56,112 nt of DNA from Chloroflexota bacterium. GTDB lineage: Bacteria; Chloroflexota; Limnocylindria; Limnocylindrales; CSP1-4. The position numbers and the translations under genes were made by a program. A model generated the notes under the pieces. It did no database searches and was not told where the DNA came from. It saw only the letters and a list, made by a program, of their open reading frames with translations. Location: positions 15,821 through 71,932 of the forward strand of contig PLMA01000035.1 of NCBI GenBank assembly GCA_003141455.1, given 5' to 3'. How positions within the stretch are numbered: the stretch's first letter is position 1; each line of letters starts with the position of its first letter. Below, in pieces: positions 27,588-37,021 of this stretch.

Positions 27588-28004
27588 CTCGGTTCCTCGC
27601 GCTCCGTCGACCCTGAAATAGGACCGTCGGCCGGGTCCCTCCCGGCAGGCACCGCCCGATCCCTTATCGCGCGCGCCGCCTGATGGCCGAGTGTAGCAGC
27701 CCGCCACGCACGCGCAACGGGCTGAGGGGACACGCCGGCCGGTCCGCGGACTCCGCTCCATCGCCGCGACGGTCCCCTCGCCGTAGAATGACGCCGTCAT
27801 CTGGACGCAGATGCCGCTCCAGCCGGTCCGGCACCCTCGCGCCCATCTCGATGATGCAGTCGGGTCGCGCTGCCGGACTCTCACTCGAGACGTTCGAACT
27901 GGGCATCGACGGCTCGGCGGAGCTCGATTTCCGGGCGGCACCAGACCTCGGGATCCGCAAGGGCGGACCGAGCCATCGCGCGAGCAACGGGAGGCGGAGA
28001 ACTA
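27588..28004. other. 417-bp divergent region upstream of tkt
   Basis: I see no gene. The notable element is a perfect 13-bp palindrome, ATGACGCCGTCAT, at 27788-27800, about 205 bases before tkt and 200 bases before the divergent hypothetical. It could be an operator for either side. No clear sigma-70 promoter is visible. Confidence 0.5.
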
Positions 28005-30068
28005 ATGACCGCTGCGGCCGAGAAGATCGACCAGCTGGCAATCGATACCATCCGGACGCTGTCCATGGACGCCGTCCAGAAGGCCAATTCGGGCCATCCG
28101 GGAGCGCCGATGGGAATGGCGCCGATGGCGTATACGCTCTGGACCCGCTTCCTGCGCCACTCTCCGACCAATCCGAGCTGGCCTAACCGCGACCGTTTCG
28201 TGCTGTCGGCCGGGCACGCCAGCATGCTCCTGTACTCGCTGCTGTACTTGACCGGCTACGGGCTGACACTCGAGGATCTCCAATCCTTCCGACGGTGGGC
28301 TTCTCGCACGCCCGGTCATCCGGAGCACGGCATGACCGCAGGCGTCGAGGCCACCACCGGACCCCTCGGTCAGGGCTTCGCCAACGCGGTGGGAATGGCC
28401 ATCTCTCAACGCCGCCTGGCGACCGAGTTCAACCGGCCCGGTCACGAGCTCATCGACCACTACATCTATGCGATCTGCTCCGACGGCGACATCCAGGAGG
28501 GGATTTCGGCAGAGGCCGCTTCCCTGGCCGGGCACCTGCGCTTGGGCAAACTGGTCTTCCTGTACGACGACAACCACATCCAACTCGACGGTCCCACCGC
28601 GATGGCCTTCAGCGAGGACGTGTTGGGACGGTTCGACGCCTACGGCTGGCATACGCAACGGGTCGAGGACGGGAACGACGTTGGGGCGATCGACGCGGCC
28701 ATCGCCGCGGCTCGAGCCGACGATCGGCCCAGCCTGATCGCCGTTCGGACTCATATCGGTTACGGCGCTCCGACCAAGCACGACTCGCAGAAAGCGCACG
28801 GGGCGGCGCTCGGGGAAGACGAGGTCCGGGGAGCGAAGGAGTTCTACGGCTGGGACCCGGATCGCCATTTCTACGTCCCGGACGCCGCCCTGCGCCACTA
28901 CCGCGAGGCGATCGCCGCCGGAGAGAAGCTCGTCGCGGAATGGCAGGAGAGGCTGGCTCGCTACGGCCGCGACTACCCTGCCGAGGCCGCGGAGTTGGAC
29001 CGCCGGTGGAAGGGCCACCTGGCTGCCGGCTGGGCCGACGGCCTGAAGACCTACGCCGTCGGGGATCAAGTGCCAACGAGAAAGGCCGGCAGTGAGGCGA
29101 TCAACGCCCTCGCCGGCACCCTGCCGGAGCTGTTCGGAGGGTCGGCGGACCTCTCCGAGTCCAACCTGACGGACGTTGCCGGTGGCGGACTCTTCGAGGT
29201 CGACAACCCCGCCGGCCGCAACATCCGATTCGGAGTCCGTGAGCATGCCATGGGCGGGATCGCCAACGGCATCGCCCTGTACGGCGGGCTCATCCCGTAC
29301 GCCTCCACGTTCCTGGTCTTCAGCGACTACATGCGCGGCGCCGTCCGCCTGGCCGCGATCACCCGCCTCCGGGTGATCTACGTCTGGACCCACGACTCCG
29401 TGGCAGTGGGCGAAGACGGGCCTACGCATGAGCCGGTGGAGCAGGAGGCGGCACTGCGGGCTATCCCGAACATGGATGTCATTCGGCCGGGCGACGCGAA
29501 CGAGACCACCGCGGCCTGGTGCTGCGCGGTGGAACGCGACGACGGCCCAACCGCCCTCATCCTCGCGCGCCAGAAGATGCCGGTCCTGGCGGGCACGGCC
29601 GAAAAGGCCCGCGCCGGCGTGGCTCGCGGCGGGTATGTCCTGCGCCATGCGTCGGGTGACGCGGCCCGGCCGGACCTGATCCTGATCGGGACCGGGTCCG
29701 AGTTGCAGCTCGCCGCGGGAGCCGCCGAGGCGCTCGAGAAGGAGGGCATCCGGACCCGGGTGGTCAGCCTGCCGTCCTGGCACAGGTTCGAAGCTCAGGA
29801 CGAGGCCTATCGGGAGTCGATCCTGCCACGGGCAGTCCACAAGCGCGTCGCGGTGGAGGACCTCAGTCCGTTCGGCTGGGAGCGGTACACCGGGGACGAA
29901 GGCGCGATCATCGGTATCGACCACTTCGGCGCGTCGGCCCCCGTGGACGATGTGATGAGCCACTTCGGCTTCACCGTCGATCGGGTTGCCGAGATCGGCC
30001 GCAAGGTCGTGCGCGACGGGTTCCGCGGACGTGTGCCCACGCTCGAACGTGGTCCGGAACCGGACTGA
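28005..30068 (+). CDS. tkt: Transketolase
   Basis: A 687-residue thiamine-diphosphate enzyme moving two-carbon units between ketoses and aldoses. It opens the pentose-phosphate operon. Family motifs run in order: [19 protein letters not shown] near the N-terminus, the TPP-binding [19 protein letters not shown] with the following [10 protein letters not shown], the pyrimidine-domain [20 protein letters not shown], and [19 protein letters not shown]. The length is a little above the usual 660-670. The ATG at 28005 follows a GGAGGCGGAG purine stretch. rpiB begins 12 bases after its stop. With XylA and XylB it channels xylulose-5-phosphate into glycolysis. Confidence 0.97.
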   Translation: MTAAAEKIDQLAIDTIRTLSMDAVQKANSGHPGAPMGMAPMAYTLWTRFLRHSPTNPSWPNRDRFVLSAGHASMLLYSLLYLTGYGLTLEDLQSFRRWASRTPGHPEHGMTAGVEATTGPLGQGFANAVGMAISQRRLATEFNRPGHELIDHYIYAICSDGDIQEGISAEAASLAGHLRLGKLVFLYDDNHIQLDGPTAMAFSEDVLGRFDAYGWHTQRVEDGNDVGAIDAAIAAARADDRPSLIAVRTHIGYGAPTKHDSQKAHGAALGEDEVRGAKEFYGWDPDRHFYVPDAALRHYREAIAAGEKLVAEWQERLARYGRDYPAEAAELDRRWKGHLAAGWADGLKTYAVGDQVPTRKAGSEAINALAGTLPELFGGSADLSESNLTDVAGGGLFEVDNPAGRNIRFGVREHAMGGIANGIALYGGLIPYASTFLVFSDYMRGAVRLAAITRLRVIYVWTHDSVAVGEDGPTHEPVEQEAALRAIPNMDVIRPGDANETTAAWCCAVERDDGPTALILARQKMPVLAGTAEKARAGVARGGYVLRHASGDAARPDLILIGTGSELQLAAGAAEALEKEGIRTRVVSLPSWHRFEAQDEAYRESILPRAVHKRVAVEDLSPFGWERYTGDEGAIIGIDHFGASAPVDDVMSHFGFTVDRVAEIGRKVVRDGFRGRVPTLERGPEPD

Positions 30069-30080
30069 AAGGAGACCAAG

Positions 30081-30536
30081 ATGCGCGTCGCGCTGGCGGC
30101 CGACCATGCCGGTGCCGACCTGAAGGCCGAGTTGCTGACCCGGCTGGCTCCGCTCGGCCACGAGCTGATCGACCTGGGCGGCGACGGCTCGAATCACGAG
30201 GACGACTACCCGGACTACAGCCGCGCCCTGGCCCTGGCCGTCCGCGATGGCCGCGCGGATCGAGGCATCCTGGTCTGCGGCAGCGGCGTCGGGGCCTCGA
30301 TCGCGGCCTCCAAAGTGCCCGGGATCCGGGCCGGACTCTGCCACGACACCTACTCCGCCGGCCAGGGCGTGGAGCACGACGACATGAACATCCTCGCCCT
30401 CGGAGCCAGGGTCATCGGCGTGGAGACGGCCGTTTCCTGCGCCAAGTCGTTCCTGGCCGCGAGATTCAGCGGCGAACCGCGCCACGTGCGCCGGCTCGCC
30501 AAGATACGCGCCATCGAGGAGGAGGCCGCCAGATGA
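30081..30536 (+). CDS. rpiB: Ribose-5-phosphate isomerase B
   Basis: A 151-residue enzyme interconverting ribose-5-phosphate and ribulose-5-phosphate. Motifs are [19 protein letters not shown] at the N-terminus, [13 protein letters not shown], the phosphate loop [21 protein letters not shown] and [14 protein letters not shown]. The catalytic Cys is in VCGSG. The ribosome site AAAGGAGACC lies just before the ATG at 30081. Its stop overlaps the pgi start in an ATGA junction, so the two are translationally coupled. Confidence 0.95.
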   Translation: MRVALAADHAGADLKAELLTRLAPLGHELIDLGGDGSNHEDDYPDYSRALALAVRDGRADRGILVCGSGVGASIAASKVPGIRAGLCHDTYSAGQGVEHDDMNILALGARVIGVETAVSCAKSFLAARFSGEPRHVRRLAKIRAIEEEAAR

Positions 30537-32305
30537 CCGAACCGACTCCCGCGAGATCTCTGGCCCTGAACCTGACGCTCAAGGACGCGAAGCTGGAAGG
30601 GGCCCTGGCCTCGGCTCGCGACCGCGCCGTCAACGAGAACTGGGCAGATCGGGCGATCGGCCGGCGCGATCCAGCCGTGTGGTCCAGCGAGGACCTCGTG
30701 CAGCGGGCTATCGCCCAGCGTCTCGGCTGGCTCGAGGCGCCGTTCCACTTCGCCGACGAGACGGGCGAGCTGAAGGCATTCGCGGCCTCGATCCGTGAGC
30801 AGGGCTACACCACCGCCGTGCTGGGAGGAATGGGCGGCAGCAGCCTCGCCCCCGCGCTCCTGACCCACGTCTTTGGGCCCGCGAAGGACGGCACGCCGGT
30901 CCGCGTCCTCGACTCCACCGATCCGGCAGCGGTGTCGGCCACGCTGGACGACCTGGACCCGACTGCGACTCTCTTCATCGTCTCCACCAAGTCCGGCACC
31001 ACCGCCGAGTCGCTCTCGTTCCAGGCGTATCAATGGACCCGGATCGAATCTGCGCTGGATGCCGCCGGCGTGGGCCGGCCGACTCAGGCGGGCGACTTCA
31101 TGGCCGCGATCACGGACCCCGACAAGAGCCTCCGCGCGATCCCTCACCACGACCAGTTGCGCGAGGTCTTCCTCAACCCGCCCGACGTTGGCGGCCGCTA
31201 CTCGGCCTTGACCTACGTCGGCCTCGTCCCGGGTGCCCTGCTCGGGATCGACCTGGAGACGCTCCTGGAGAAGGCCCGGGCGATGGTCATCGCCTGCGGC
31301 CAGCCCGACCCGGCAATCAACCCGGGCCTGGCACTCGGACTGGCCATGGGCGCCTTCGCCGCTGCGGGTCGCGACAAGCTGACCTTCGTCATCGACCGCG
31401 AGATCGCCGCCTTCGGGCCGTGGGTCGAACAGTTGATCGCCGAAAGCACCGGCAAGGCGCCAATCCACTCCGCGGATGGGCGAGGCGTGGGCGTGGTGCC
31501 CATCGACGGCGAGCCGCTCGGCGCCCCGGCGGCCTACGGCAGCGACCGCGTCTTCGTCCGTATCGCGCTCGCCGGATCCCCCGGACCTGACCCATCCATC
31601 GGAGGAGATGTCGACGCCCGCCTGTCCGAGCTTGCCGCGGCCGGTCACCCGGTCATCCGCATAGAGGTCGGAGACAAGATCGAGATCGGCGCGGAGTTCG
31701 TCCGCTGGGAGGTCGCCACGGCGCTCGCCGGCGCGGTGCTGAAGATCGACCCGTTCGACCAGCCCAACGTCGAGGAGGCCAAGGCCAACACCCGCGCCGT
31801 CATCGCCGCCTTCGAGGACGGAGAGGGGGCGGACGCGGGCGGTGCGGCCCTCGGTGTGGCCGACGAAGCAGCTCTCACCGCCGCCCTCAAGGCCCATCTG
31901 GTCAAGCTCGCCCCGAGTGGCTACGCCTCCATCCAGGCGTACGTGGCCCAGACACCGGAGCGGGATGCGGCCTTGAGCCGCATCCGCACGCGGCTCCGGG
32001 ACGCAACCCATCGCGCCACGACCGTGGGCTACGGGCCGCGCTTCCTGCACTCGACGGGCCAGCTGCACAAGGGCGGCGCGCCAATCGGGTGGTTCCTGCA
32101 GCTCGTTTGCGAGCATCCAGCTGACCTGGAGATCCCCGGCCAGGCCTACACCTTCGGCCAGCTCATCGACGCCCAGGCCATCGGCGACGCCCGGACGCTC
32201 GAGGACCACAACCTGCCGGTCCTGCGGATGAACCTTGGAGGGGACCCGGAAGGCGGCCTGGCCGCTCTCGAGCGAGCTCTCGCCTCCGCTCTCAAGGAGG
32301 GGTGA
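30533..32305 (+). CDS. pgi: Glucose-6-phosphate isomerase, divergent TalPgi-type
   Basis: A 590-residue sugar isomerase-fold protein. SIS-domain motifs are [15 protein letters not shown] and, after the first lobe, [15 protein letters not shown], the phosphoglucose isomerase signature. The second half has [24 protein letters not shown] and [17 protein letters not shown]. It resembles the isomerase half of fused transaldolase/phosphoglucose isomerase proteins, but the transaldolase half is absent here; transaldolase is encoded separately at 2019. It probably interconverts glucose-6-phosphate and fructose-6-phosphate. It starts in a 4-base overlap with rpiB and ends at 32305, where a strong GGAGG box serves the next start. 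Confidence 0.92.
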   Translation: MTEPTPARSLALNLTLKDAKLEGALASARDRAVNENWADRAIGRRDPAVWSSEDLVQRAIAQRLGWLEAPFHFADETGELKAFAASIREQGYTTAVLGGMGGSSLAPALLTHVFGPAKDGTPVRVLDSTDPAAVSATLDDLDPTATLFIVSTKSGTTAESLSFQAYQWTRIESALDAAGVGRPTQAGDFMAAITDPDKSLRAIPHHDQLREVFLNPPDVGGRYSALTYVGLVPGALLGIDLETLLEKARAMVIACGQPDPAINPGLALGLAMGAFAAAGRDKLTFVIDREIAAFGPWVEQLIAESTGKAPIHSADGRGVGVVPIDGEPLGAPAAYGSDRVFVRIALAGSPGPDPSIGGDVDARLSELAAAGHPVIRIEVGDKIEIGAEFVRWEVATALAGAVLKIDPFDQPNVEEAKANTRAVIAAFEDGEGADAGGAALGVADEAALTAALKAHLVKLAPSGYASIQAYVAQTPERDAALSRIRTRLRDATHRATTVGYGPRFLHSTGQLHKGGAPIGWFLQLVCEHPADLEIPGQAYTFGQLIDAQAIGDARTLEDHNLPVLRMNLGGDPEGGLAALERALASALKEG

Positions 32306-32309
32306 CCAC

Positions 32310-32369
32310 ATGGAACTCGGCTTCGTCGTCCCGTCCGCGCCGCTCGCGCGGGACGCTGCTCGAGCCTGA
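32310..32369 (+). CDS. Possible 19-codon leader ORF between pgi and zwf
   Basis: The best ribosome site at the pgi/zwf junction, AAGGAGG at 32294-32300, is ideally spaced for the ATG at 32310. That frame encodes only MELGFVVPSAPLARDAARA before TGA at 32367-32369. Four bases later an ATG in the zwf frame (32374) begins. This arrangement fits a short translated leader coupled to zwf. A local frameshift joining this start to zwf would be an alternative. I see no known homologue. Confidence 0.45.
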   Translation: MELGFVVPSAPLARDAARA

Positions 32370-32373
32370 GCCG

Positions 32374-34002
32374 ATGAGTCCGGCCCGAGCCCCCAGCCCG
32401 CCTCCGCCGGCCCGAACGGCGCGGCAGCTCCGCGAAGCGACCGGCGCCGCTCGTGGCCGTCGGCGAAGTGAAGGCGATCTCAATCCGCTCCGTCAGGGGC
32501 TGCGCCTCGAGCGCGTGCCGGACCCGTGCGCCTTCGTCCTGTTCGGCGCCACGGGGGATCTGGCCCACCGCAAGGTCATTCCGGCGATCTACCAGCTGTG
32601 GCGCACGAATCTGCTGCCGGCCGAGTTCAGCCTCGTCGCGGTAGCCCGGCGGCCGTATTCGGACGAGACCTTTGCGGCCGAGGCTCGGGACTCGGTGGAG
32701 AAGTACTCGCGGGTTCTCCCGGTCGACGAAGCGGCCTGGGCCGAGCTGGCCAAGCGGATCACGTATCAGCAACTCGACTTCGGCGACGACGCCGGCTTCG
32801 ACCGATTGGCCGAACGGCTGGACGAGCTGGACACGCAGCGAGGGTCGGCCGGGAACCGGCTCTTCTACCTGGCCACGCAGCCATCGCAGGTGACGGAGAT
32901 CGTCCAGCAGCTGGGCCGAACGGGTCTGGACCACGAGCTTCGCGGCGGCGGCTGGCGACGGGTCGTGATCGAGAAGCCATTCGGCCGCGACTACGAATCG
33001 GCCCGGCACCTCAACCACGAGCTCGCGAAGGTCCTGCGCGAGTCGCAGGTGTATCGCATCGACCACTACCTGGGCAAGGAGACCGTCCGCAACCTGCTCG
33101 TGTTCCGGTTCGGCAACGGGATCTTCGAGCCGGTCTGGAACCGAAGCTACGTCGACCACGTGCAGATCACCGTGGCCGAGTCGATCGGCGTGGAGAACCG
33201 CGGCTCCTTCTATGAGGAGACGGGCGCCAGCCGCGACATACTGCAGAACCACCTCCTCCAGCTCATGACGCTGGTCGCCATGGAGCCGCCCTCGTCGTTC
33301 CACGCCGATGCCCTCCGCGACCAGAAGCTCCAGGTCCTGCGAGCGATCGCAGCGCCCGATCCGGAGCAGGTCCGCCGGAATGTCGTGCGCGGGCAATATG
33401 GACCGGGCTGGGTCGAAGGAGAGGCAGTCGCCGGGTACCGCCAGGAGCCGGAGGTCGATCCCGAGTCCGAGACCGAGACCTATGTGGCCGGCTGTTTCCA
33501 GATCGACGACTGGCGCTGGAGCGGCGTCCCGTTCTACCTGCGGGCCGGCAAGCGACTGCCCAAGCGCGCCACCGAGATCGCCGTCCAATTCAAGGAGGTA
33601 CCGCTTCGGCTCTTCCGCGAATCCACAGGCGACCCGGCGCCGAACGTCCTGGCGATGCGCATCCAGCCCGACGAAGGAATCATGTTGCGCTTCGCGGCCA
33701 AGGTGCCGGGTCTCGGCTTGGACGTGCGGACGGTGAACATGGACTTCGGCTACGACACGTCGTTCGCGGTCGATTCGCCGGACGCGTACGAGACGCTGAT
33801 CCTCGACGCGCTCCTGGGCGACGCCTCGCTCTTCACCAGGGCCGACGAAGTGGAAGCGGCCTGGTCGGTCGTGACGCCTATCGACGCGGCCTGGGCCTCG
33901 ATGCCGGCGCCGCACTTCCCCGACTACGCCGCAGGGACCTGGGGTCCGGAGGCGGCGGAGGAGTTGTTGGAACGGGACGGCAGACGGTGGCGAAGAATCT
34001 GA
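32374..34002 (+). CDS. zwf: Glucose-6-phosphate 1-dehydrogenase
   Basis: A 542-residue enzyme oxidising glucose-6-phosphate to 6-phosphogluconolactone with NADP or NAD. The dinucleotide-binding motif is VLFGATGDLAHRKVIPAIYQL, the active-site signature is YRIDHYLGKETVRNLLVFRFGN, and EKPFGRDYESARHLN, then FYLRAGKRLPKR are conserved. The start is uncertain. GTG at 32302 overlaps the pgi stop but sits one base from the ribosome box. ATG at 32374 follows the short leader. The roughly 45 residues before NPLRQGLRLERVPDPC are low in complexity whichever start is used. The gene overlaps opcA by 16 bases. Confidence 0.95.
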   Translation: MSPARAPSPPPPARTARQLREATGAARGRRRSEGDLNPLRQGLRLERVPDPCAFVLFGATGDLAHRKVIPAIYQLWRTNLLPAEFSLVAVARRPYSDETFAAEARDSVEKYSRVLPVDEAAWAELAKRITYQQLDFGDDAGFDRLAERLDELDTQRGSAGNRLFYLATQPSQVTEIVQQLGRTGLDHELRGGGWRRVVIEKPFGRDYESARHLNHELAKVLRESQVYRIDHYLGKETVRNLLVFRFGNGIFEPVWNRSYVDHVQITVAESIGVENRGSFYEETGASRDILQNHLLQLMTLVAMEPPSSFHADALRDQKLQVLRAIAAPDPEQVRRNVVRGQYGPGWVEGEAVAGYRQEPEVDPESETETYVAGCFQIDDWRWSGVPFYLRAGKRLPKRATEIAVQFKEVPLRLFRESTGDPAPNVLAMRIQPDEGIMLRFAAKVPGLGLDVRTVNMDFGYDTSFAVDSPDAYETLILDALLGDASLFTRADEVEAAWSVVTPIDAAWASMPAPHFPDYAAGTWGPEAAEELLERDGRRWRRI

Positions 34003-35360
34003 AGATCCCGGCGGCGGCCAAGGCGGTCAAGGCGGCCGGGGCGTCCGGACGGGCGGCCGCAGCAGCCGGGGCGGCCCGACTGCCGGTCGTCCATTCCGTG
34101 TCTGAGATCGAACGTCAGCTCGGATCGTTGTGGGCACGTGCCGACACGACCCGCGCGGAGGCGGAGCGCGCCCAAGAGGCTAAAGCCGAGGACCGCGGGC
34201 GGGCGGGGGTCCGCCTCGCGGCGGGCCGAGCCTCAGCGGCCCTGGCCGCACCCGAGCCGAGCGGCGCCGGGGAGAGACACGTAGTGGCCCGTTCCAGCGT
34301 GCTGAACCTGGTCGTGGTGGCGCGCAATCGCGAGACGGCCGAGCGTTGCGCGGCCACGATCGCCGACACGGCCGGTCGCCGCCCGTCGCGGTCGTTGATC
34401 CTCTTTGCGATGGACCCGGAAGGGCCTCCCGGCCTGGAGGCCCGTATCGACGCCCTGGCCTTGAGCGCGGCGACGGGACGCGCCGAGACGGGCGCCGAGA
34501 CGATCCACGTGACCGCTCGAGGTGAAACCGGCATGCACCTCGCCTCGATCATCGTGCCGCTCCTGGTCCACGATCTGCCGGTCGCGCTGTGGTGGCCGGA
34601 CGACCCGCAATTCTCCTCGCGCCGCGCGGATCGACTCGTTCCGCTGGCGGATCGCCTGATCGTCGACGGGTCGTCCTGGTCCGGTAACGGCATGGACCGC
34701 CTGGCCGCCCTGGCGCACCTGGCACACGGCGGGCGGCTGTTCGTGGCCGACTTCGCGCTCCTGCGGCAGGCACGCTGGCGCGAGGCGCTCGCCTCGGTCT
34801 ACGACCTGCCGGACCTTCGGCCGCATCTTCGAGCGGTTCGATCCATCGCCGTCGAGTACGCCGCCACCGAGGAGGGGGACCCGGGCGGGTTGACGAACGT
34901 CGTCCGACCCGTCTACCACGTGGCCTGGCTGGCATCTCGGCTGGGGATGCGTGTGGTTTCCCCTCTGCGGCCCTTGCCCGGAGGCCGGCGCGTGGCCGTG
35001 CTTCGCCAGCGAGAACACAGGGTGGACGTGGAGCTTCGCCCGGCAAGTTCGAATCTGGGCGAGGGGTCGACGGTCCGGGTGGAGATCGTTTCGCGTTTGC
35101 GCGGGGCCGAGCTGGTCGGCGACGTCACGGCGGGCGAGCGGACGGTCGAGGTGGCCGTCCGCGACAAGGGCCGCGAGCGAGTTCGGCGCACCTATCTGGC
35201 TCCCAGGCTCCACGACATGGACCTGCTTGAGCGGGCAGTGGAAGACAGCGCGACCCATCCGGTCGCCGTGGAAGCCCTGGAGATGGCGGGCCGTCTGATC
35301 GGAGGGGAAGCGGCTCCCCACGGGACGGTCGATAGGCGCGAGGGCGGTGGCCGTGACTGA
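33987..35360 (+). CDS. opcA: Glucose-6-phosphate dehydrogenase assembly protein OpcA
   Basis: A 457-residue cytoplasmic protein of the OpcA family, which in cyanobacteria and actinobacteria binds and activates Zwf. Recognisable stretches are RSSVLNLVVVARNRETAERC, then HLASIIVPLLVHDLPVALWWPDDPQ and the C-terminal SLGAR/TYLAPRLHDMDLLERAVED region. The first 90 residues are Ala/Lys/Arg-rich and probably disordered, except VHSVSEIERQLGSLW, which starts the conserved part. The GTG start at 33987 lies inside the end of zwf, so synthesis is coupled with its partner. The gene overlaps pgl by 14 bases. Confidence 0.92.
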   Translation: MAKNLKIPAAAKAVKAAGASGRAAAAAGAARLPVVHSVSEIERQLGSLWARADTTRAEAERAQEAKAEDRGRAGVRLAAGRASAALAAPEPSGAGERHVVARSSVLNLVVVARNRETAERCAATIADTAGRRPSRSLILFAMDPEGPPGLEARIDALALSAATGRAETGAETIHVTARGETGMHLASIIVPLLVHDLPVALWWPDDPQFSSRRADRLVPLADRLIVDGSSWSGNGMDRLAALAHLAHGGRLFVADFALLRQARWREALASVYDLPDLRPHLRAVRSIAVEYAATEEGDPGGLTNVVRPVYHVAWLASRLGMRVVSPLRPLPGGRRVAVLRQREHRVDVELRPASSNLGEGSTVRVEIVSRLRGAELVGDVTAGERTVEVAVRDKGRERVRRTYLAPRLHDMDLLERAVEDSATHPVAVEALEMAGRLIGGEAAPHGTVDRREGGGRD

Positions 35361-36219
35361 GCGTGCGTCCGACATCGCGCGGGTTCCGGAGCCGTTCGCC
35401 GGCACCGACGTCGCGGGCCTCGCGGCACCCAACCGGGGCGAGCCCGAGCTGGTGGTTCTGGCCGATCCGGAGGCAGTGGCCCGTGAGGCCGCCGATCGGA
35501 TCGCGACCGCGCTGATCGCCGCCGTGAAGCGTCGCGGCAGGGCCGACTTCTGCACCGCCGGCGGCACCACCCCGATCCCCATCTATCGCTTCCTGGCCCA
35601 GTCGCCGCTGCGCGACCGCATCGCCTGGCCGCAGGTCCACGTCTGGTTCGGCGATGAACGATTCGTCCCGCGCGACCACCCCGAATCGAACGTGACCCCT
35701 GTGGACGATGTCTTGCTGGGCGGCGACTCGGAGGAGGGTGGAGCGCCCCTGCCTGCGGCCAACATCCACGCTTTCCAGGTGGATCGGGCGATCGCGGAGA
35801 AGCGAGACAACGCCTGGTGCGCCGTTCGCTACGCCGAGGAGATGGCCGCTGGCCTGCCACTGGCGAAGGGCAACTGGCCTGTCTTCGATCTGATCCTGGT
35901 CGGCGTAGGCGGGGACGGCCACGTCCTCTCCTGCTTCCCAGACAGCCCGGCGTTGGACAGCCTCGCCTGGACAATGGGCGTGCCCGCGCCGTCGCACATC
36001 GGGCCGCATCTGCCTCGAATGACTATGAATCCACGGCTCCTGGAGGCGGCCCCGGTTCTGGTCGTCACCTGGGGCGCCGGCAAGGCCCAGGCCCTGGGCC
36101 ACGTCTTCGGCGTGGTTCGCGATGGCCGCCGCTGGCCGGTCCAGCGCACCCGCCGTGACGGCGCGGTCTGGCTCGTTGATGACGACGCGGCTGCGGAGAT
36201 ACCCGGGCAGCGGCGGTAG
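35347..36219 (+). CDS. pgl: 6-phosphogluconolactonase
   Basis: A 290-residue enzyme hydrolysing 6-phosphogluconolactone, the step after Zwf. DevB/Pgl motifs are FCTAGGTTPIPIYRFLA, then VHVWFGDERFVPRDHPESN, and LILVGVGGDGHVLSCFP with the catalytic His. PRMTMNPRLLEAAPVLVVTWG is the typical late segment. The N-terminal 35 residues are extra. GTG at 35347 and GTG at 35353 are both possible starts. It closes the operon tkt-rpiB-pgi-zwf-opcA-pgl; no 6-phosphogluconate dehydrogenase follows, so that step is encoded elsewhere. Confidence 0.94.
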   Translation: MAVTERASDIARVPEPFAGTDVAGLAAPNRGEPELVVLADPEAVAREAADRIATALIAAVKRRGRADFCTAGGTTPIPIYRFLAQSPLRDRIAWPQVHVWFGDERFVPRDHPESNVTPVDDVLLGGDSEEGGAPLPAANIHAFQVDRAIAEKRDNAWCAVRYAEEMAAGLPLAKGNWPVFDLILVGVGGDGHVLSCFPDSPALDSLAWTMGVPAPSHIGPHLPRMTMNPRLLEAAPVLVVTWGAGKAQALGHVFGVVRDGRRWPVQRTRRDGAVWLVDDDAAAEIPGQRR

Positions 36220-36306
36220 CGCGGAGATCTCGCGCATTCGGCCGCTCACAGGCTCCATAATCGTGGGAGGTTGATGCTTCAACCAACTCAGATTGGAGTG
36301 GGCACG

Positions 36307-36993
36307 ATGGCAAAGAGACGGGTTGTCATCTCGCTTGTCGCTATGGCATCCATTGCCTTGGGCGCTTGTGGTCAATCAGGTGCCAGCCCGAGTGGAGGCC
36401 CGACACCTGACACTGGGCCGACCACAACGCAGTCCGAGGCGACCACAACGCAGTCCGAGGCGACCCCGACGCCTTCTGCCATGTCTCAGACGAATCCGGA
36501 CGGCACCATCACGGACGCCGACGGATTCGTCAGATTCCCGGGCGAGCCGACCCGCCCGGATCAAGCGCACTACTACGTGGTCGAGGATATCTGCGGCCAG
36601 TTCACCAAGCCATTCATGACAGGCCTGACGGGAAAGACGATCAAGAAGATCGAGCCTTCCGCTGTCTCCACCGTCCTCGGTTGCGTCTACTACACGGCGA
36701 CCACGGCCGATGACGGCAAGGACGCCTACATCCTGCTCGTACTCGACTATCTGAGCGTGGCAAACCAGAAGGCCGGCCAGCAGACGCTCGGCCGCACCGT
36801 GACGACGAACGCGAGCATCCCGATGGACAACTTCGTCGCGACCCAGGAGAACGGCATCATCAACGACATCTACTTCGTCTTTGGCCCCGAGAAGTTCCTG
36901 CGCCTGGGCCGCACCTCCACGTCCGCCCTCTCGGACACCGACATGCTCGCGCTGGCGGTCAAGCTGGGTACCAAGATGAAGGACTTCAAGTAG
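36307..36993 (+). CDS. Secreted lipoprotein of unknown function
   Basis: A 228-residue lipoprotein. The signal MAKRRVVISLVAMASIALGAC places lipidation at Cys21. A Ser/Pro/Thr linker with a perfect seven-residue tandem repeat (TTTQSEA twice) follows. The mature domain (about residues 65-228) is mixed alpha/beta with two cysteines (EDICGQF and VLGCVYY) that may form a disulfide. I do not recognise its family; DUF3558-like lipoproteins have a comparable size and cysteine pair, which is only a suggestion. The ATG at 36307 has GGAGTGGG upstream and marks the signal peptide start. It stands alone after the pentose-phosphate operon and converges with the pirin gene. Confidence 0.82.
   Translation: MAKRRVVISLVAMASIALGACGQSGASPSGGPTPDTGPTTTQSEATTTQSEATPTPSAMSQTNPDGTITDADGFVRFPGEPTRPDQAHYYVVEDICGQFTKPFMTGLTGKTIKKIEPSAVSTVLGCVYYTATTADDGKDAYILLVLDYLSVANQKAGQQTLGRTVTTNASIPMDNFVATQENGIINDIYFVFGPEKFLRLGRTSTSALSDTDMLALAVKLGTKMKDFK
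36420..36461 (+). repeat. Two perfect tandem copies of a 21-bp unit in the lipoprotein linker
   Basis: Bases 36420-36440 and 36441-36461 are identical and encode the linker repeat TTTQSEA. Perfect identity suggests a recent duplication or slippage that could change linker length between strains. Confidence 0.9.
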
Positions 36994-37018
36994 CCGACCC
37001 GGCCCGCGGGCCAGGCTA
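36991..37018. terminator. Bidirectional terminator candidate, lipoprotein / pirin
   Basis: TAGCC at 36991-36995 pairs with GGCTA at 37014-37018, enclosing the palindrome GGCCCGCGGGCC at 37001-37012. It lies between two convergent stop codons. There is no U-tract, so it is only a candidate. Confidence 0.45.
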
Positions 37019-37021
37019 CGG

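Noticed and set aside
28002-30485. Long open reading frame (827 codons) antisense to tkt and rpiB
   Set aside because: It mirrors the high-GC coding frame of strongly supported genes, has arginine/glutamine/valine-rich composition and no recognisable motif.
30350-33915. Two long minus-strand frames antisense to pgi and zwf
   Set aside because: They are shadow frames of conserved enzymes and show no family resemblance or ribosome site.
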